This document shows, piece after piece, positions 40,719-51,836 of a DNA stretch of 64,000 nt. Every line of letters starts with the position of its first letter. The first letter of the stretch is position 1. Source of the DNA: Ancylostoma caninum (taxonomy: Eukaryota > Nematoda > Chromadorea > Rhabditida > Ancylostomatidae). The translations under genes were made by a program, and so were the position numbers. The stretch lies in the NCBI GenBank assembly GCA_037903475.1, contig JBAJFG010000002.1:1364001-1428000 (forward strand). Reading direction: 5' to 3'. The notes under the pieces were generated by a model that was not told the DNA's origin, made no database searches, and was given only the letters and a program-made list of their open reading frames with translations.

Positions 40719-41533
40719 TCACGGAAGAATCCACTTCATCTTAACCTTGCTCGTAGAAAGTCACACTCTTCGCTGGCCCAAAAGTAGAGTGGCGTACGGT
40801 TCCAACGCAAAGAGCCAGAAGTATAATGGCGGACAGATCCGAGTTTTTTGCACTAAATAATAAGTGGCTGAGAGGAGTTGTTCTTGTGCAGAAAACCACC
40901 AGTGGTTGACTTGATCCTTCTACAAAATAGTTAAACTTGGAGTAACAACAGATTATTAGTTCCGACTTTGTGTTATCTACTGTTCTCAACGTGGCATGTG
41001 GACACTTTCATTTTCTACTTACGTACGTGTGTGAGAGCATTGGTAAAAGTACCGAGATCTTTTACGGTCACTCGGTACGTAAGCAATGCGAAATCCATGA
41101 TCTCGATAAAGCTCATAAGAGGTTGACTTCTCGTATACATATCCAAAAAAAACACGGTGTTTTCTCTGTCTCACCCTCTGCCGCCTCACAGCCAGTTTGT
41201 TACCTGCAAGGAAAGTGGTATATAAGCAGTATTAATCCACGAGATTTCTCATGATCGCCCAGGGTCCCTGATAAATACTTTCGCCAAGGGTTAGGTTGGT
41301 CATTCGATCCATGGTAACAATTGTTCTTCTTCGCATCCAGGAGATGAGAAATGGATCTCTGAGTAGACCACCTCACCAGCCGTTGATGGAGAAAGGCCTG
41401 TTTCACCGTCATGAATTGAACCACACACAAAGTGATCACGGTTTTTGCGCGTTAAAGCAGAAGTTCTAGCATCGCTTTGTGTTTTTCTTTTTTTTTTGTT
41501 GTTTATCGCACAAAGTCGAGTGAGTTAAAAAAG
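40719..41533. other. unassigned DNA
   Basis: No convincing exon or element ends. A minus-strand open stretch (40741-40989) has no known motif. Confidence 0.4.
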
Positions 41534-41535
41534 TA

Positions 41536-42791
41536 CAGGGTGGCCGAAAATTACCCGTGCACTAAAATTCTAATGCTACAACTACCCCTTCAATCGCAAA
41601 GAGCTCAAATTACTAAAATAGTTTATTGGTAACTCAACAATTATTAAAAACTTAGCGATCTTCAAAATAACCTCCATCGGCGGAAACGCAGGCCCCCAGT
41701 CTCTTCATATATGACGCACATTTTTCTCGCAGATACTCTTCGTCTAGCTCGTCCCAGGCTTTTCTTAGCGCACCTTTCAGAGACCTTAGATTTTTGTGAC
41801 GGGTGGAGCAGGCCTTCCTCTCCAACTCTGACTACACGGAAAAATCCATGGGATTCAAGTTCGGGCTATATGGTGGCCATTCTCGATGCTTTACGTTCTG
41901 CACCACTCTTGAACAACTTTCGCTTTGTGAGCAGGGGCAGATTCTTGTTGCAGGCACGTCATTTCCGTAATGCGCATCTCCCCACGGTTTCAGAACATCT
42001 TCCAGGATTTTGTTGTTGGGCACATTTCTGTAGATTTTCACGCGTTCATTCATAAAAACCAGGGGAGTTTTGCCGTTTGAGGTGATGCCACCCCAGGCCA
42101 TCACAGATTGAGGGTGAGCTGTTTTAGCAACGACCCTGCTCTTGCGGTTGGCCCGGGTAATAGATCTGCATAAGACCCTGTCGTTCTGCGCATTCGCTAC
42201 TTGATCCACGGTGAAGAGTTTGTCATCAGTGAGGACAATCGTGCGAAAACGAGACTGAGCAAATCGCTTTAGCAGTTGCTTGCACAACTTCTTCCTGTTC
42301 TTCCTCATTACGTCATTCAAAGCATGGGCCTTTTGAAGACGGTAAGGGTAGAGGTTCAGCTTCTCTCTCACAATTTTCCGCATGGAGCTAGGCTGATCCC
42401 GACTTCTTCCGGCATCTTGCGCATGGATCTTTTCGGATTTTGATCTAACCTGCTCCGAACAACCTTAACAATTCTCGGACCAGTCGCCGTAGTCGGGCGA
42501 TCTCTACCCTTCCTGTACTCGACGTTGCCAAGCTCTCTAAACCTTCTCACCGTATCTTGAACAGTTCTTCGGGGGAGGGATAACATCTTCACTATTTGCG
42601 CCGTAGTCCTTCCATCTTGATGCATCTGGATAATGGCACTACGCATGACGCTGGAGGCAACCATCGCGGAATAAACGTTACTTGGGAAGTAGACATTGGG
42701 TAGTATTAAGAAAGATAGGAAAGAACGCGAAAAAAAAAAACCCCGAAAGTTGGACAGAACTGGGGCGCACGGGTAATTTTCGGCCACCCTG
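41536..42791 (-). mobile_element. Tc1/mariner-like element with complete ends
   Basis: 1256 bp flanked by TA (41534-41535, 42792-42793), with inverted ends CAGGGTGGCCGAAAATTACC-CGTGC that match perfectly over at least 25 bp. It carries one transposase gene on the minus strand. Ends and TA sites are intact, so the element could in principle still be moved by a transposase supplied from elsewhere. Confidence 0.9.
41652..42664 (-). pseudogene. Tc1/mariner-like transposase, frameshifted
   Basis: From ATG at 42664: a helix-turn-helix part (MVASSVMRSAIIQMHQDGRT then TAQIVKMLSLPRRTVQDTVR), then after a frameshift near 42375 the catalytic part: TIVLTDDKLFTVD (first Asp), PQSVMAWGGI, QQESAPAHKAKVVQEW in a second shifted frame, and WPPYSPNLNPMDFSVWSELE (third Asp), ending EDR and stop at 41652-41654. 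In relatives the second catalytic residue is the D of QQDSAPAH; here it is E. At least three frame changes make the gene inactive. Confidence 0.85.
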
Positions 42792-43062
42792 TAAATAAAT
42801 AAGATCCATGGGGAGAACTCTATGTACATGTGTGTCATTTGAGTCAACATTCGCATCAATACCGAGTAAAACTATGCTTTATTTCTACTGGTGGTGTCAA
42901 ACTATACATAACACAGTCAGTCTTATTCAGACGATCAACACTGCTTTGCTGTCCTGCATTACTGTTTGACGGGGATATCTTGCCTTTAAAATGAGGTGGC
43001 TCGACCTATCAACCTTCAGCCTCTGTAGTAGAATGATACGTCTGCTGCACAACTCTTAACAC

Positions 43063-43068
43063 TTTATT
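43063..43068 (-). terminator. flp-14: poly(A) signal of flp-14
   Basis: AATAAA on the minus strand, about 190 nt after the stop codon at 43255. Confidence 0.6.
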
Positions 43069-43254
43069 AGTTCTTGTTTTATCTGCTTTAGAGGACCGTG
43101 ATGAAGCTGTTGGGGGAGATCTCGGCAATGCTAAGTTACAGCTTCAAATCGTGACAACAGACGCGTTCATGCCCTAAGGTGTGACAAAAATAAGTAAGTA
43201 CAGAAAAAAAAGGATTTGCGTTGGGACGACTTCCACTGCTGCCGGTCAAACCGT

Positions 43255-43300
43255 CTACTTGCGCCCGAAACGGAGATACTCGTGCTTTCTCTTTCCGAAC
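43255..43300 (-). CDS. flp-14: FMRFamide-like neuropeptide precursor, terminal exon
   Basis: After the acceptor CAATTTAG, the first base completes the Arg codon begun in the exon at 43507-43642. The frame then reads [14 protein letters not shown] and stops at 43255-43257. It gives the fourth copy of KHEYLRFG, followed by Arg-Lys for processing. KHEYLRFamide (AF2) is the peptide made by nematode flp-14 genes, whose C. elegans precursor also has four copies. The Gly after each Phe becomes the C-terminal amide. Confidence 0.93.
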
Positions 43301-43506
43301 CTAAATTGAGGGCTAATTTTCAGGAAGTTCATCGACCATACCGAAAAAAAAGTTGTTGGAATTTTTCACATGCTGTGGGAGCCGTAAAATAAAAGAAGGT
43401 ATGTATGGACTACAAATCAAAAATTACAGGAAGTCTTCGCAATAGGGCTTTCCTCCCTCTAATTACTTTTTTTTGAATGGTATCTTCTGTTAGAACTGAT
43501 ATTTAC

Positions 43507-43642
43507 CTCAAATACTCGTGCTTTCTCTTTCCGAATCGCAAGTACTCATGCTTTCTCTTGCCGAATCTGAGATACTCGTGTTTTCTCTTCTCCACTCCAT
43601 TCTCATCCACCTCGCCGGCTTGCTCTTCGATGGCGGCTATAC
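43507..43642 (-). CDS. flp-14: FMRFamide-like neuropeptide precursor, KHEYLRFG repeats 1-3
   Basis: Acceptor CCTTCTTCAG, donor GAG|GTAAAT. It reads [19 protein letters not shown], then [10 protein letters not shown] twice and KHEYLR, the Arg codon being split by the 206-nt intron. The acidic spacer followed by identical peptides between Lys-Arg pairs is the classic prohormone layout: convertases cut at KR and the Gly is amidated. The peptide is a potent muscle-acting signal in nematodes (family knowledge). The signal-peptide exon lies further upstream on the minus strand and was not identified. The same DNA looks like a roughly 30-bp tandem repeat. Confidence 0.95.
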
Positions 43643-44349
43643 CTGAAGAAGGACCACTTGTACAATAGACATAAGAAGAAAATTTTGCTTTGGAAAGGAA
43701 GTCTGAATCTACCCTCATTGCAAGCAACTGAATACAAGCATAGCTCACCCAGTATTCTTTTGAGAAACAAGAGCTTCACAGGGTTTTCTCGAACTTTCAG
43801 GGTTACTAATCAATAAAAGTTTCGTGGATTCTTCACATAATTTTGTTTAAGAAAAAACCGTGGTCCTCTCGGGAATTTCTGCTCAAAGCTGCCCTTCACA
43901 TTCCTTTGACCTATGGTTTCTAGATGATCCTAAAGCATAACCGGAACATGAACACCGTCGACTTTTCAAAATTGAAGCAATTTGTGGGGAAAAAGGAGTC
44001 CTAATAGTGCCCTCTAAGTCATCGGTGGACACAATGACAGGATTCGAAGTGCACCATAAAATTTATTAGCTAGAGTGTTGCACTCTATTTTTACTCGAAC
44101 AATGTTGACGTCATAAAGTAAGCATTGTACCACTAACCACCTATCGAGAATGAGTCCAATTTCAATCCAGAACTCCAGAGGTTTTCGAGCTCTGACCTCA
44201 TGCGAGTTTCTACTTCATAGTTTCTTGAGATGTTTGCAGTAACCAAGTTATTCCAAGTCATATGTTCTGCTCTTGCCCCTCCGAGTTCCCCATATTTTGA
44301 GCTAAGCTGAGCTTCCGGATTCCGACCGCCTTGTTTTGGTAATAACATA

Positions 44350-44570
44350 ATTAGAACCGAATAATGCTTAGATACCCGTGGGTTTGTTCAAAATCCAAAA
44401 ATTCGATTCCAAATAAGTCTATAGTCCGGTTGAAAAAGAGAGAGCAATACAATCCTTCAAGAATAATAAGGAGGCACTTAAATCCATCTCTTTCCCGAAC
44501 ATTTGAATTTTTCGAATTTAGCCCTGAATGAATGATGAAATAGTTTGAACTACTCGATTTTAATTCAGTC
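44350..44570. mobile_element. AGGACC-ended dispersed MITE, copy 2
   Basis: Starts AGAACCGAATAATGCTTAG and ends near TTAATTCAGTCCT. Similar along its length to 19125-19352. It lies upstream of the flp-14 repeats and may be in one of that gene's introns or its promoter region. Confidence 0.6.
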
Positions 44571-44613
44571 CTCAGTACACTTGTTTTACGCACCCACTTC
44601 GACGCAGGCTTAC

Positions 44614-44671
44614 TGGCGGTGCTTCTCCAGAAACTTCAGTGGACAAGCATTATCTTTATTTCCTTGAACCT
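44614..44671 (-). CDS. possible short exon upstream of flp-14
   Basis: Acceptor ACCTCGCAG and donor CCA|GTAAGC enclose an open frame: VQGNKDNACPLKFLEKHR. It lies about 1 kb upstream of the neuropeptide exons on the same strand and could be part of the precursor's N-terminal region. However, its end phase does not match the start of the exon at 43642, so another exon would be needed. Confidence 0.3.
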
Positions 44672-47080
44672 CTGCGAGGTAGTGTGATGAGTTTGTCTCC
44701 CCCTTCCACAAAGCTGCACCTTCATTATCTATCTTGCATCAGTAGGAGATATGTATTAATGCCAAGCTAGGGAGGGGCAACAAACACTGGAGGGTTAAAA
44801 GGGACAGGGTCAGTTTTCTACTTTTCAGGTATCAGGCGGAGGTCAGATGTTTCAGTGTTACAGAATTCTCAGCGAAAACCCGCTGGGTGCACTACGAAGG
44901 ATCTTTCAAGCCAAGAATAGGTGGGCCAAAGTTAGTTGGGACATTTCATGTTTAAAATATGTGAAGCCACAGAACAGTGTGCACTTCAAGTAACCATATC
45001 AGCAGGGGCCTTACGAGCGTTCAGGGGCTCCCAAAACTAAACACGAAGTACCCAGCACTCTTAATCTTCTTCTCCAGCCCCAACTTTCGCTTCTGAAACG
45101 CGGCTAATAGGAGCAATTCGAAGGCTGAAGGACGCCATTTTGAGGCAGCAATTAGGGGCATGGTAATAAAGAGAGAGCGACGGAATTTGTGTTTTAAATT
45201 TAGGCTAGCTGGATGAATGACTTGTATTTTCTTATTGAAAAACGCTCTAACGGTTATGCAACACGTTTGGTAAAAAAATGACCAGAGCGATGTGAGTTCC
45301 GCTTTGGAAAGTCGAAATTCGCAATTTCCACAATATTACAGCTGAGAAGTATTCGTATTTTCTTTTGATTGATCTTTTGATTTGTTGTGCGATAGCTGCA
45401 AGCTGGGACGAATCTCCTACGGTGCAATTTCTACATCTGATTTCGACTGAATCCTTAAAAACTTGAAAGAAGCACAGATATAACAAACTTCAACGTCCAT
45501 CTCTTGTTATGTGCCCCTGGTTTCCGTGAATTGGATCTGCAACAGCCGAATGCTGTTGTAAACACAATCAGCACGTGAAAATTTGCTCGCTTGGATTCAA
45601 TGTTTCCCGCAAATAGCGAGAATTCTCGAAATTTCCAAGAAACGCAGAACCCGAAATCTAGTATGCCGTGAAAAATACTGAGTACAAAGCTGCCAACTGG
45701 CGGTGTTCGCTTTCCACAAAATGCTTTGCAGAAAATCGTTGGATTTCAACTTCTCTTCGAGAGAGGTGACTTCAATTAATTGTAAGCGGGAATCGTCCTG
45801 CAGCGTACTGTTGAATCATTCACAATGATTCCAAATTCGTCTCGTTCATTTTTTTCGCCTCTGCTTCAAATGAAAACAATGCCTGCTGTTCGTGAATAAT
45901 ACATGGAAAATGACTCCGAGAGGAGCCTTGGGAATAATCTCGGTCAAAAACAGTGAATTTAATTCAAAAAACGCTGAACCCTATCTAATTATGAATTCTC
46001 TATTGTCACGAGTCAGCAAGGTTTCGAGAGCACTGAAACAAGTGACGAATGCGATAGTGGAGCGCAAATAATAACATGAGCCTCGGACCCTAAATGGCCT
46101 TGTGAAATGTATCATGTTCAACGCTCACTTCTGGAAAACAAGCCAATCCAATTTTTCACTGGAAAAAAGTGGTCCTTTGTTTTAGGTTACTGGATTTATC
46201 TATTGCCATCAATACTTCAGCTGCGCAGCAACTTAAGTAGAGGTTTTCTGATGCATGCGTCATGACTAGAAATTAATATCACATTTTACTGGATAGAACG
46301 AGTAGTAGTGAGTATTTTTTGGGCAGGTATGAAATTTTGTATTGGATGTCCATAATGAAGAAATAAGCGGTCTGTGATTTTAGCAACCTCTGCCACCAAG
46401 AAAAGAATATTTCGTTGAGATGCCCACTTAAAACAGGATGTTTGTCGTCAGGTGCACTTTGCATAGCTGACCTCCGGTCCGTTGTCTAAATTTCCTGGAT
46501 TGTTTTTTTATAAATTGTCCTACGCACTTTTTCCGTATAGATTCAGGGAAAAGTTTCTATGTAGGAGCTCTAAGCCATGAATGGCGACTGTACCAGTTCT
46601 CTCTGACCACTTGATGTCTAGAGAATGAGTGCCTTGCTAGTGCACCAACAGCAGAGTTAGAGAATCAGGCGCTTATACAAGCACTAAATGTTAACTCAGT
46701 TGAGAAAAATGGGCAATAAAGAATAGAAGTAATCACTTAGATGTTCCTGCTCTCGTCTCACCTCAGTTGAGGATACCTTGGGCATTGTCTTTGTGTTACC
46801 TATAGTTTTGGCGTAACAGACCTTCTCAGACAAGTGACCAAATTGGAGCCTCACTTCACCGTTTTGTTATACCTTTCGTGAAAAATTGTTTCTCTTGACA
46901 CTCCAATTGTTTTGATGTATCGAATGAATGAAAAATAAATATGATCATCACAACGATAGAAGGCACGAATTTTAGGAAATGGCTTCGAGATCAGCGCCGC
47001 ACACTACGTACAGCAATAAACATCGTAATGCGAATGCATTCTGAGCAGTCTCCTGTGAGGTGATCCTCAAGTGGTCTCAC
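44672..47080. other. unassigned DNA, probable intergenic or intronic
   Basis: AT-rich, without element ends that I could pair. Minus-strand open stretches at 45247-45486 and 46279-46464 have no motif or good splice sites. The flp-14 signal-peptide exon may be here. Confidence 0.35.
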
Positions 47081-47204
47081 CTTGGTTCTGCATAAGCCTG
47101 TCGAGTCCTTCGGAAACGAGGATGCCGAGTTGAGCGAGCAATGTGCTGCTCTCGCTCAGTTGACACAAAAGAAGTTCTTGCTGGTCTCCACCATTTGAGA
47201 GGAT
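47081..47204 (-). CDS. internal exon, unidentified protein
   Basis: A strong acceptor (TAATTTGTTTCAG) and donor (CAAG|GTGAGA) bound 41 codons plus one base: [20 protein letters not shown] then [20 protein letters not shown]. Codon use and the alternating Leu pattern suggest a coiled or helical region of a real protein. The neighbouring exons were not identified. The minus-strand piece ending at 47522 (FNERMLKASVLQKQADLLLR then KAA, stop) may be the end of another gene or of an upstream exon. Confidence 0.5.
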
Positions 47205-47787
47205 CTGAAACAAATTACAGCGTCTCCCTGCTCAGAAAAGATAGATAAATGATCAAAACAACATTCATCGTAGTATGTGCCAATAAAAATAGTCATCTCT
47301 ACAAACTGAGACAGCTTCTGTGAATGTCGGGTATTATCTCTACTACTGATCCAGCGTGCTCTCGAAACACTCGTCCAGTTTTTTTTTCCTTGGGCATTTC
47401 TGATTCTGTCCCCGAACACATCAGTGATGACGTAGAGGTAGTAAAGGACAGAAGTTCATGAAATGAAATTCATTGGTTTTGGGTTGAGTTGGTCCTCTTA
47501 GCCATGCTGGCCCTAGCATAATCAAGCAGCCTTTCGAAGGAGGAGGTCTGCCTGTTTCTGGAGTACACTTGCTTTCAGCATTCTCTCATTGAACTTTCTT
47601 TTGTTCGGCGCACATTCGAACGTGTACAAGTAGACAAATGAATTAACACTGTTTTTGACAATGCTCAAACGTGCAGAAGGTTTCGTGCAAAAAAAAATAC
47701 AGCCACATGAAATCATTGCAGGGGAAAGAAAGTCAAAGAAGATATGCCATGAAAGCTTCCTCAGCTGATCGAAGAAATCCTTTATGA
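47205..47787. other. gap between minus-strand exons
   Basis: It holds a coding-like minus-strand stretch at about 47520-47600 that ends in a stop, with no clear acceptor. Otherwise nothing recognised. Confidence 0.3.
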
Positions 47788-47793
47788 TTTATT
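47788..47793 (-). terminator. poly(A) signal for gene ending at 48085
   Basis: AATAAA on the minus strand, about 290 nt after the stop codon. Confidence 0.5.
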
Positions 47794-48084
47794 CCTACAT
47801 AGTTTTAGTGTTTGCAAATGAACCCACGGAGTGTTTCTCATTGTGTGACTTTCTGGTTTTGTAACATGGTTTGTCTTAAAACATTTTTCGCAACGATATT
47901 GCAGAACTTTCGCGATAACTCCAGTAACACTCATAAAGCAAATGAAGAAAAGCGGAGAAAAGCTGGTTGTGACACCTTTGTAAACATCAACTTTCTGATT
48001 CTTAGTGAATATGCTCCCGCTTGTCCAAATGCATACTAATGTCCTGAGGCACTCTTTTGGCGTGAAATCATCCACTGAGAGCAT

Positions 48085-48204
48085 TTACAGCTGTCTATGA
48101 CCTTTCAATCTCCTCAGGTCGCCGTTATCTGACGAAGAAATCATGCGAAAAAGCTGCTGCCCCTCGCGTTTTTTGTTTTTGGACCCGGCCTTCACCTTCT
48201 TCAG
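48085..48204 (-). CDS. terminal exon, basic C-terminus, unidentified gene
   Basis: The acceptor TTGTTTTTGGCAG opens a phase-0 frame of 39 codons ending in TAA (48085-48087): LKKVKAGSKNKKREGQQLFR, then MISSSDNGDLRRLKGHRQL. A 3' UTR with AATAAA at 47788 follows. An alternative, splicing a 27-nt intron at 48075-48101 into an open frame beyond, is rejected because that is too short for a nematode intron. The upstream exon may lie in the coding-like minus stretch at 48324-48572. Confidence 0.5.
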   Translation of the reverse strand: MKKVKAGSKNKKREGQQLFRMISSSDNGDLRRLKGHRQL

Positions 48205-49482
48205 CTGCCAAAAACAAGGCAATTCATTAGTCGGCGTGTCGGCGAGAAAAAACAGTGCACCGTTGAGAATAGGCCGCGCCGCGCCCTCGCCTCCTCATTT
48301 CCTCCACGAACTGTTGTTTATTTTCATGAGTAAACAAAACAATATTGAAGCCTTATGACGGCACGGCTCCATACTTTTCGGGGAGTGTTTTGCTGCTTTG
48401 TTCCGTCGTTGGCTGTCGCCTGCTCTCGTAGTATTCGTGGGAAGGGGATTGATGGCGATGTAATAAATGGACAAATGTTGCCTAGGAATTGTAAATATGG
48501 ATAGGGGACAACCCTGAAAGGTCCCATCCCCGAACTTGCCCCAGATCTTTGAGGTGTACCCTTGCTTGGCATTTGACACCTAAATTCGCTACGCTCACGA
48601 ATAAATCAACGCGTGTCGTCATTACGGCTGCACGCGACTACCTGGTATCCGGTGAGTGGCTTTTGACCAAGCTAATTACGGTAACGTTTGCTCATCCTTG
48701 AGAAGAAACGTTGATGAATAACACTCCTAAAAAGCGTTGAGGCTTCGCTAATCTCACTTAAGGCCACAGGCTTCGTACTTTGTCGTTTTTCCTCTTCAGA
48801 AGTTATAAACTTTACATGCACCAGAATAAACAAAGTTTTAAGGGTTGATTTTTTTGGCGAAAGCCCATGCTTGGATGAGCGGAGATGAATCCTCGTTCAA
48901 AGAAATGGTGGTCAAGTAGGCGTTGTTGGCCCTGTGGTCAAACTAAGTAAATGTTCAGACTTCAACAAACAGTTACGTATGATGTAATTCCTGAGAAATA
49001 CACCTTTTCTAGCGAAATACTGGAAGGATTTGTTTGATTACTTGTAATTTCATGCATACGACTGACTGTAGCATGTGCAGGATACTGTTCATGATTTATT
49101 CATGAACGAATAAATAAAGCAACTCACTGAAGGAGAAACTGAGGGGTCTTCATTTAACTAACCAGAAAACAACTGGACCAAATTTTTGTTATTCTCCTAC
49201 TACTTACAGCCCACGTCGGAAAGGTAGACGGATTGCGCTTGCGGGTTCATAGCGTCACGGCCGCGGAATCGCGCAGCCTGTACATCAAGTTATTGAGTTC
49301 CTTTTACCATAACTGTTGGTACAGTAGGGGATTTTTGTACATATTGTCCTTCGACAACACGAGAGCAATAAGTTAACCTCGCACATCGAAGTGAAAACTA
49401 TCAGCGCGATGTTGAACCTGAGAAGGTGCTATAATGTCTCCTCCATTTCCACAATTTTAGCCCTCGGCCCCTGAGGACTTAC
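48205..49482. other. mostly unassigned; coding-like minus stretch 48324-48572
   Basis: The minus strand from ATG at 48572 is open for 82 codons (MPSKGTPQRSGASSGMGPFR, then VVPYPYLQFLGN). It could be an upstream exon of the gene ending at 48085, but no donor in matching phase was confirmed. Nothing else is recognised. Confidence 0.3.
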
Positions 49483-49584
49483 CCATGTTGCCGTAGGAGT
49501 TAACGCACAAAGCTCATGACAACGAGCTGATCGAGTGAATCGTACTTGGTAAGGATCCAGGTACGTGTAACCAAGCCAAGCCAT
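49483..49584 (-). CDS. possible first exon, unidentified
   Basis: ATG at 49584 opens 34 codons to a donor TGG|GTAAGT: MAWLGYTYLDPYQVRFTRSA then RCHELCALTPTATW. A following acceptor (CTTCTCAG at about 49421) would add VQHRADSFHFDVRG and a stop in phase. The signals are good but the product would be very short, so chance is possible. Confidence 0.25.
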
Positions 49585-49700
49585 TCTAGCAAGCCAACTT
49601 TTGGATTTATAATTCCCAGCAGTGATCCATCAAGCAGAGTCTTAAGGGTTCAGTCGATGGATATGTTCTACACTTTGCACCTTTTGCATTTTTCTCCTCA

Positions 49701-49769
49701 GGACCCGAGGGCATACATGGCATAAATATTGTAGCACCTTGTGAGGCAAAACTTCAGACCGAATACGTA
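49701..49769 (+). CDS. possible short plus-strand exon
   Basis: A consensus acceptor (TGCATTTTTCTCCTCAG) and donor (TAC|GTAAGT) surround a segment open in one phase: PEGIHGINIVAPCEAKLQTE. On the minus strand of the neighbouring region (49877-50115) another coding-like stretch exists (MDSRFEHLKRAIINLQNPGP and onwards), so strand and gene structure here remain undecided. Confidence 0.3.
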
Positions 49770-50115
49770 AGTTTTATTTCATAGCGCGGGATTGACCTCA
49801 TGTACTTTCCCTATAGGCAGAGAGAGAGCTGTGGCTGAGCAGCAATATTCCTTAGCATCTTCACGAGCATCTTCTCGTCAGGCTGGTATGGGCCGTGAGT
49901 GATGATGTGGTGGGTGGGTGGCTAGAAAATTGTAGACCTGCGATGATAGCATGAGAGATTGGATGTGGTCGGAAGTTTACCCCTTGAACTCGCGTCCACC
50001 ATCCGAAGGAAGTCCTCATTGCCATGACAAAGCTCGCCATTTTTTACCGCGTTCGTCGGTCCTGGGTTTTGGAGGTTAATAATGGCGCGCTTTAGATGTT
50101 CAAATCGACTGTCCA

Positions 50116-51549
50116 TGCTCTAGATCCATGCCCGCCAATCTGCCAATGCTTTACCTCCCATCAGGGATGAGTGGAATATTTAGTTTTCCGTTGTTTCAAC
50201 CAATTCCGCTTCACCTCCTTCAAAGTATAAAATTTCACTCCCACATACCCCTTATCCCCACCCTTGGTATTTCCATGCACTTCGCCAAAACTCTAAATGA
50301 CGCCGTGGAGTAACGAACGACCTCATTCAATCCATCAAGAACAGTGAGAGACTACACGGATCTTCACCGTCATTGCTTTCGTCGAATTCCTGGAGGAAGG
50401 CTTCAATTTGAGAAGTTGAGCGGAAATTGGCGGGTTTCGCAGTGGTTTTTCGGGAGATTCAGGATTTGTTGTGCGGTAGTCGCTTCAGTGCCTTCGTTGA
50501 GTGTTTTCTACGGAGATTCGTCGCTGCAGAACTTGGCGATGTCTAAATAATGACAGGAACGTCGTCCCGACGGGCTGTGGCACGAAAAACCGCGTCCTCG
50601 TTAGAGATGGTCCTCGGCGGTGGTCCTCGTTAGTGAAGAATAACGATGTCTTTGGGGAACACAACACCGACGTCGGTTTAGAACAATTGCTTGCACTCCT
50701 CCAAGTTGACATTTTCGATAACTAACTAAGTTATCCCATTTAAGGTCTTTTGCAAAAGCAAGTCCATCTTCAAGAGGAGCAAAAGCACTCGAAACATGGA
50801 GGAATGTACTCATGACCGAGGAAATGATAGATTTCACAAGGACTTCTTAGTGCTTTCGAGAATCACAGCTCGGTCAGAGAAGAGATGATTTTGCTCTTCG
50901 AAATTCGCACGGATGCGAATCCTTCAAGGTCCTTTTACTGCCAAGTACGAAGGAAGTAATTTTAGAGTAGTTTATGACAATGAAGCAATGATAGACAGCG
51001 AGACAGGACAATGGGATGAATAAAACCGATGAATAGTGCTGTGGAGAGAATGCGAATATAAAAATTCATGGATCGAAACTAATTCTATCATTATATTCTA
51101 TTCAGCACTCGCCCCAGTCAGTTCATCAATGATGGGAAACGTTTCCGGTAAGGTCGTGATCCGTCGACTTCTAGAGTGGATAGGTCCTTTTGGCATAAAT
51201 TGGTATGGATTACCGATCGACCTTTTCAAACAGCGATTATCAAACAATGGGAAAATAGTGAGATGAATCACTCTTTTCTAGAAAAACTACTCATCCGTAA
51301 ATGACGGGAAAGCTCATAGTTAGACTTTTCCGAGAACGTTTCTTTCTGAGAACGTTTGTTATTATTCCCACAAGAAAGCAATTGAAATTTTTTATCCTTA
51401 TTGAGAATGAGAGAGCGCAAATAACGCTAGAATATTTATTTTGGCTAGAATTTCTTGAATTCATGTTGCTCAGTTTGATTCCATTCCCTACTATCTGAAC
51501 ATATAGTTTTTATTTCATGCTTTTTGAATCAAATGCGTATCACATGCGT
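50116..51549. other. unassigned DNA
   Basis: Overlapping open frames on both strands at 50480-50840 have no known motif. It may be a gene relic. Confidence 0.3.
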
Positions 51550-51557
51550 CCATCTAC

Positions 51558-51828
51558 CAATGGCGGATGCAGGGGGGGGGGGGCGGGGGGCCCCCGAGAA
51601 TGGGTCGCCAAATTCTCGAAATTACTTTACAATAGAAATAAAAATGTTGTATTAGTTCATTTTTAATTGTTTATTTTTATTGTTGTTTTTTATATAATTA
51701 TTATTTAGTTTTCGTTATTATAATTAATATTTTTATTAACTTTATTTTCCATATAGGTCCCCAGAGTGGCTGAGACCCCCACTTTTTTCCCACGCCCCCC
51801 TTCCGCCCACTTTCTGCGTCCGCCACTG
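51558..51828. mobile_element. hAT MITE (CAGTGGCGG ends), copy 2
   Basis: 271 bp flanked by a perfect 8-bp duplication CCATCTAC (51550-51557, 51829-51836). Ends CAATGGCGGATGCAG and CTGCGTCCGCCACTG. The interior is the same as 16915-17194. Confidence 0.88.
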
Positions 51829-51836
51829 CCATCTAC

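Noticed and set aside
43270..43600. Regular roughly 30-bp repeats that could suggest a CRISPR-like or satellite array
   Set aside because: The repeats translate in frame to [10 protein letters not shown] and are split by a proper intron; they are a neuropeptide precursor.
47976..48074. Extra exon (VDDFTPKECL...) after the terminal exon at 48085-48204
   Set aside because: It would require a 27-nt intron, below the usable size; the stop and the poly(A) signal fit a 3' UTR better.
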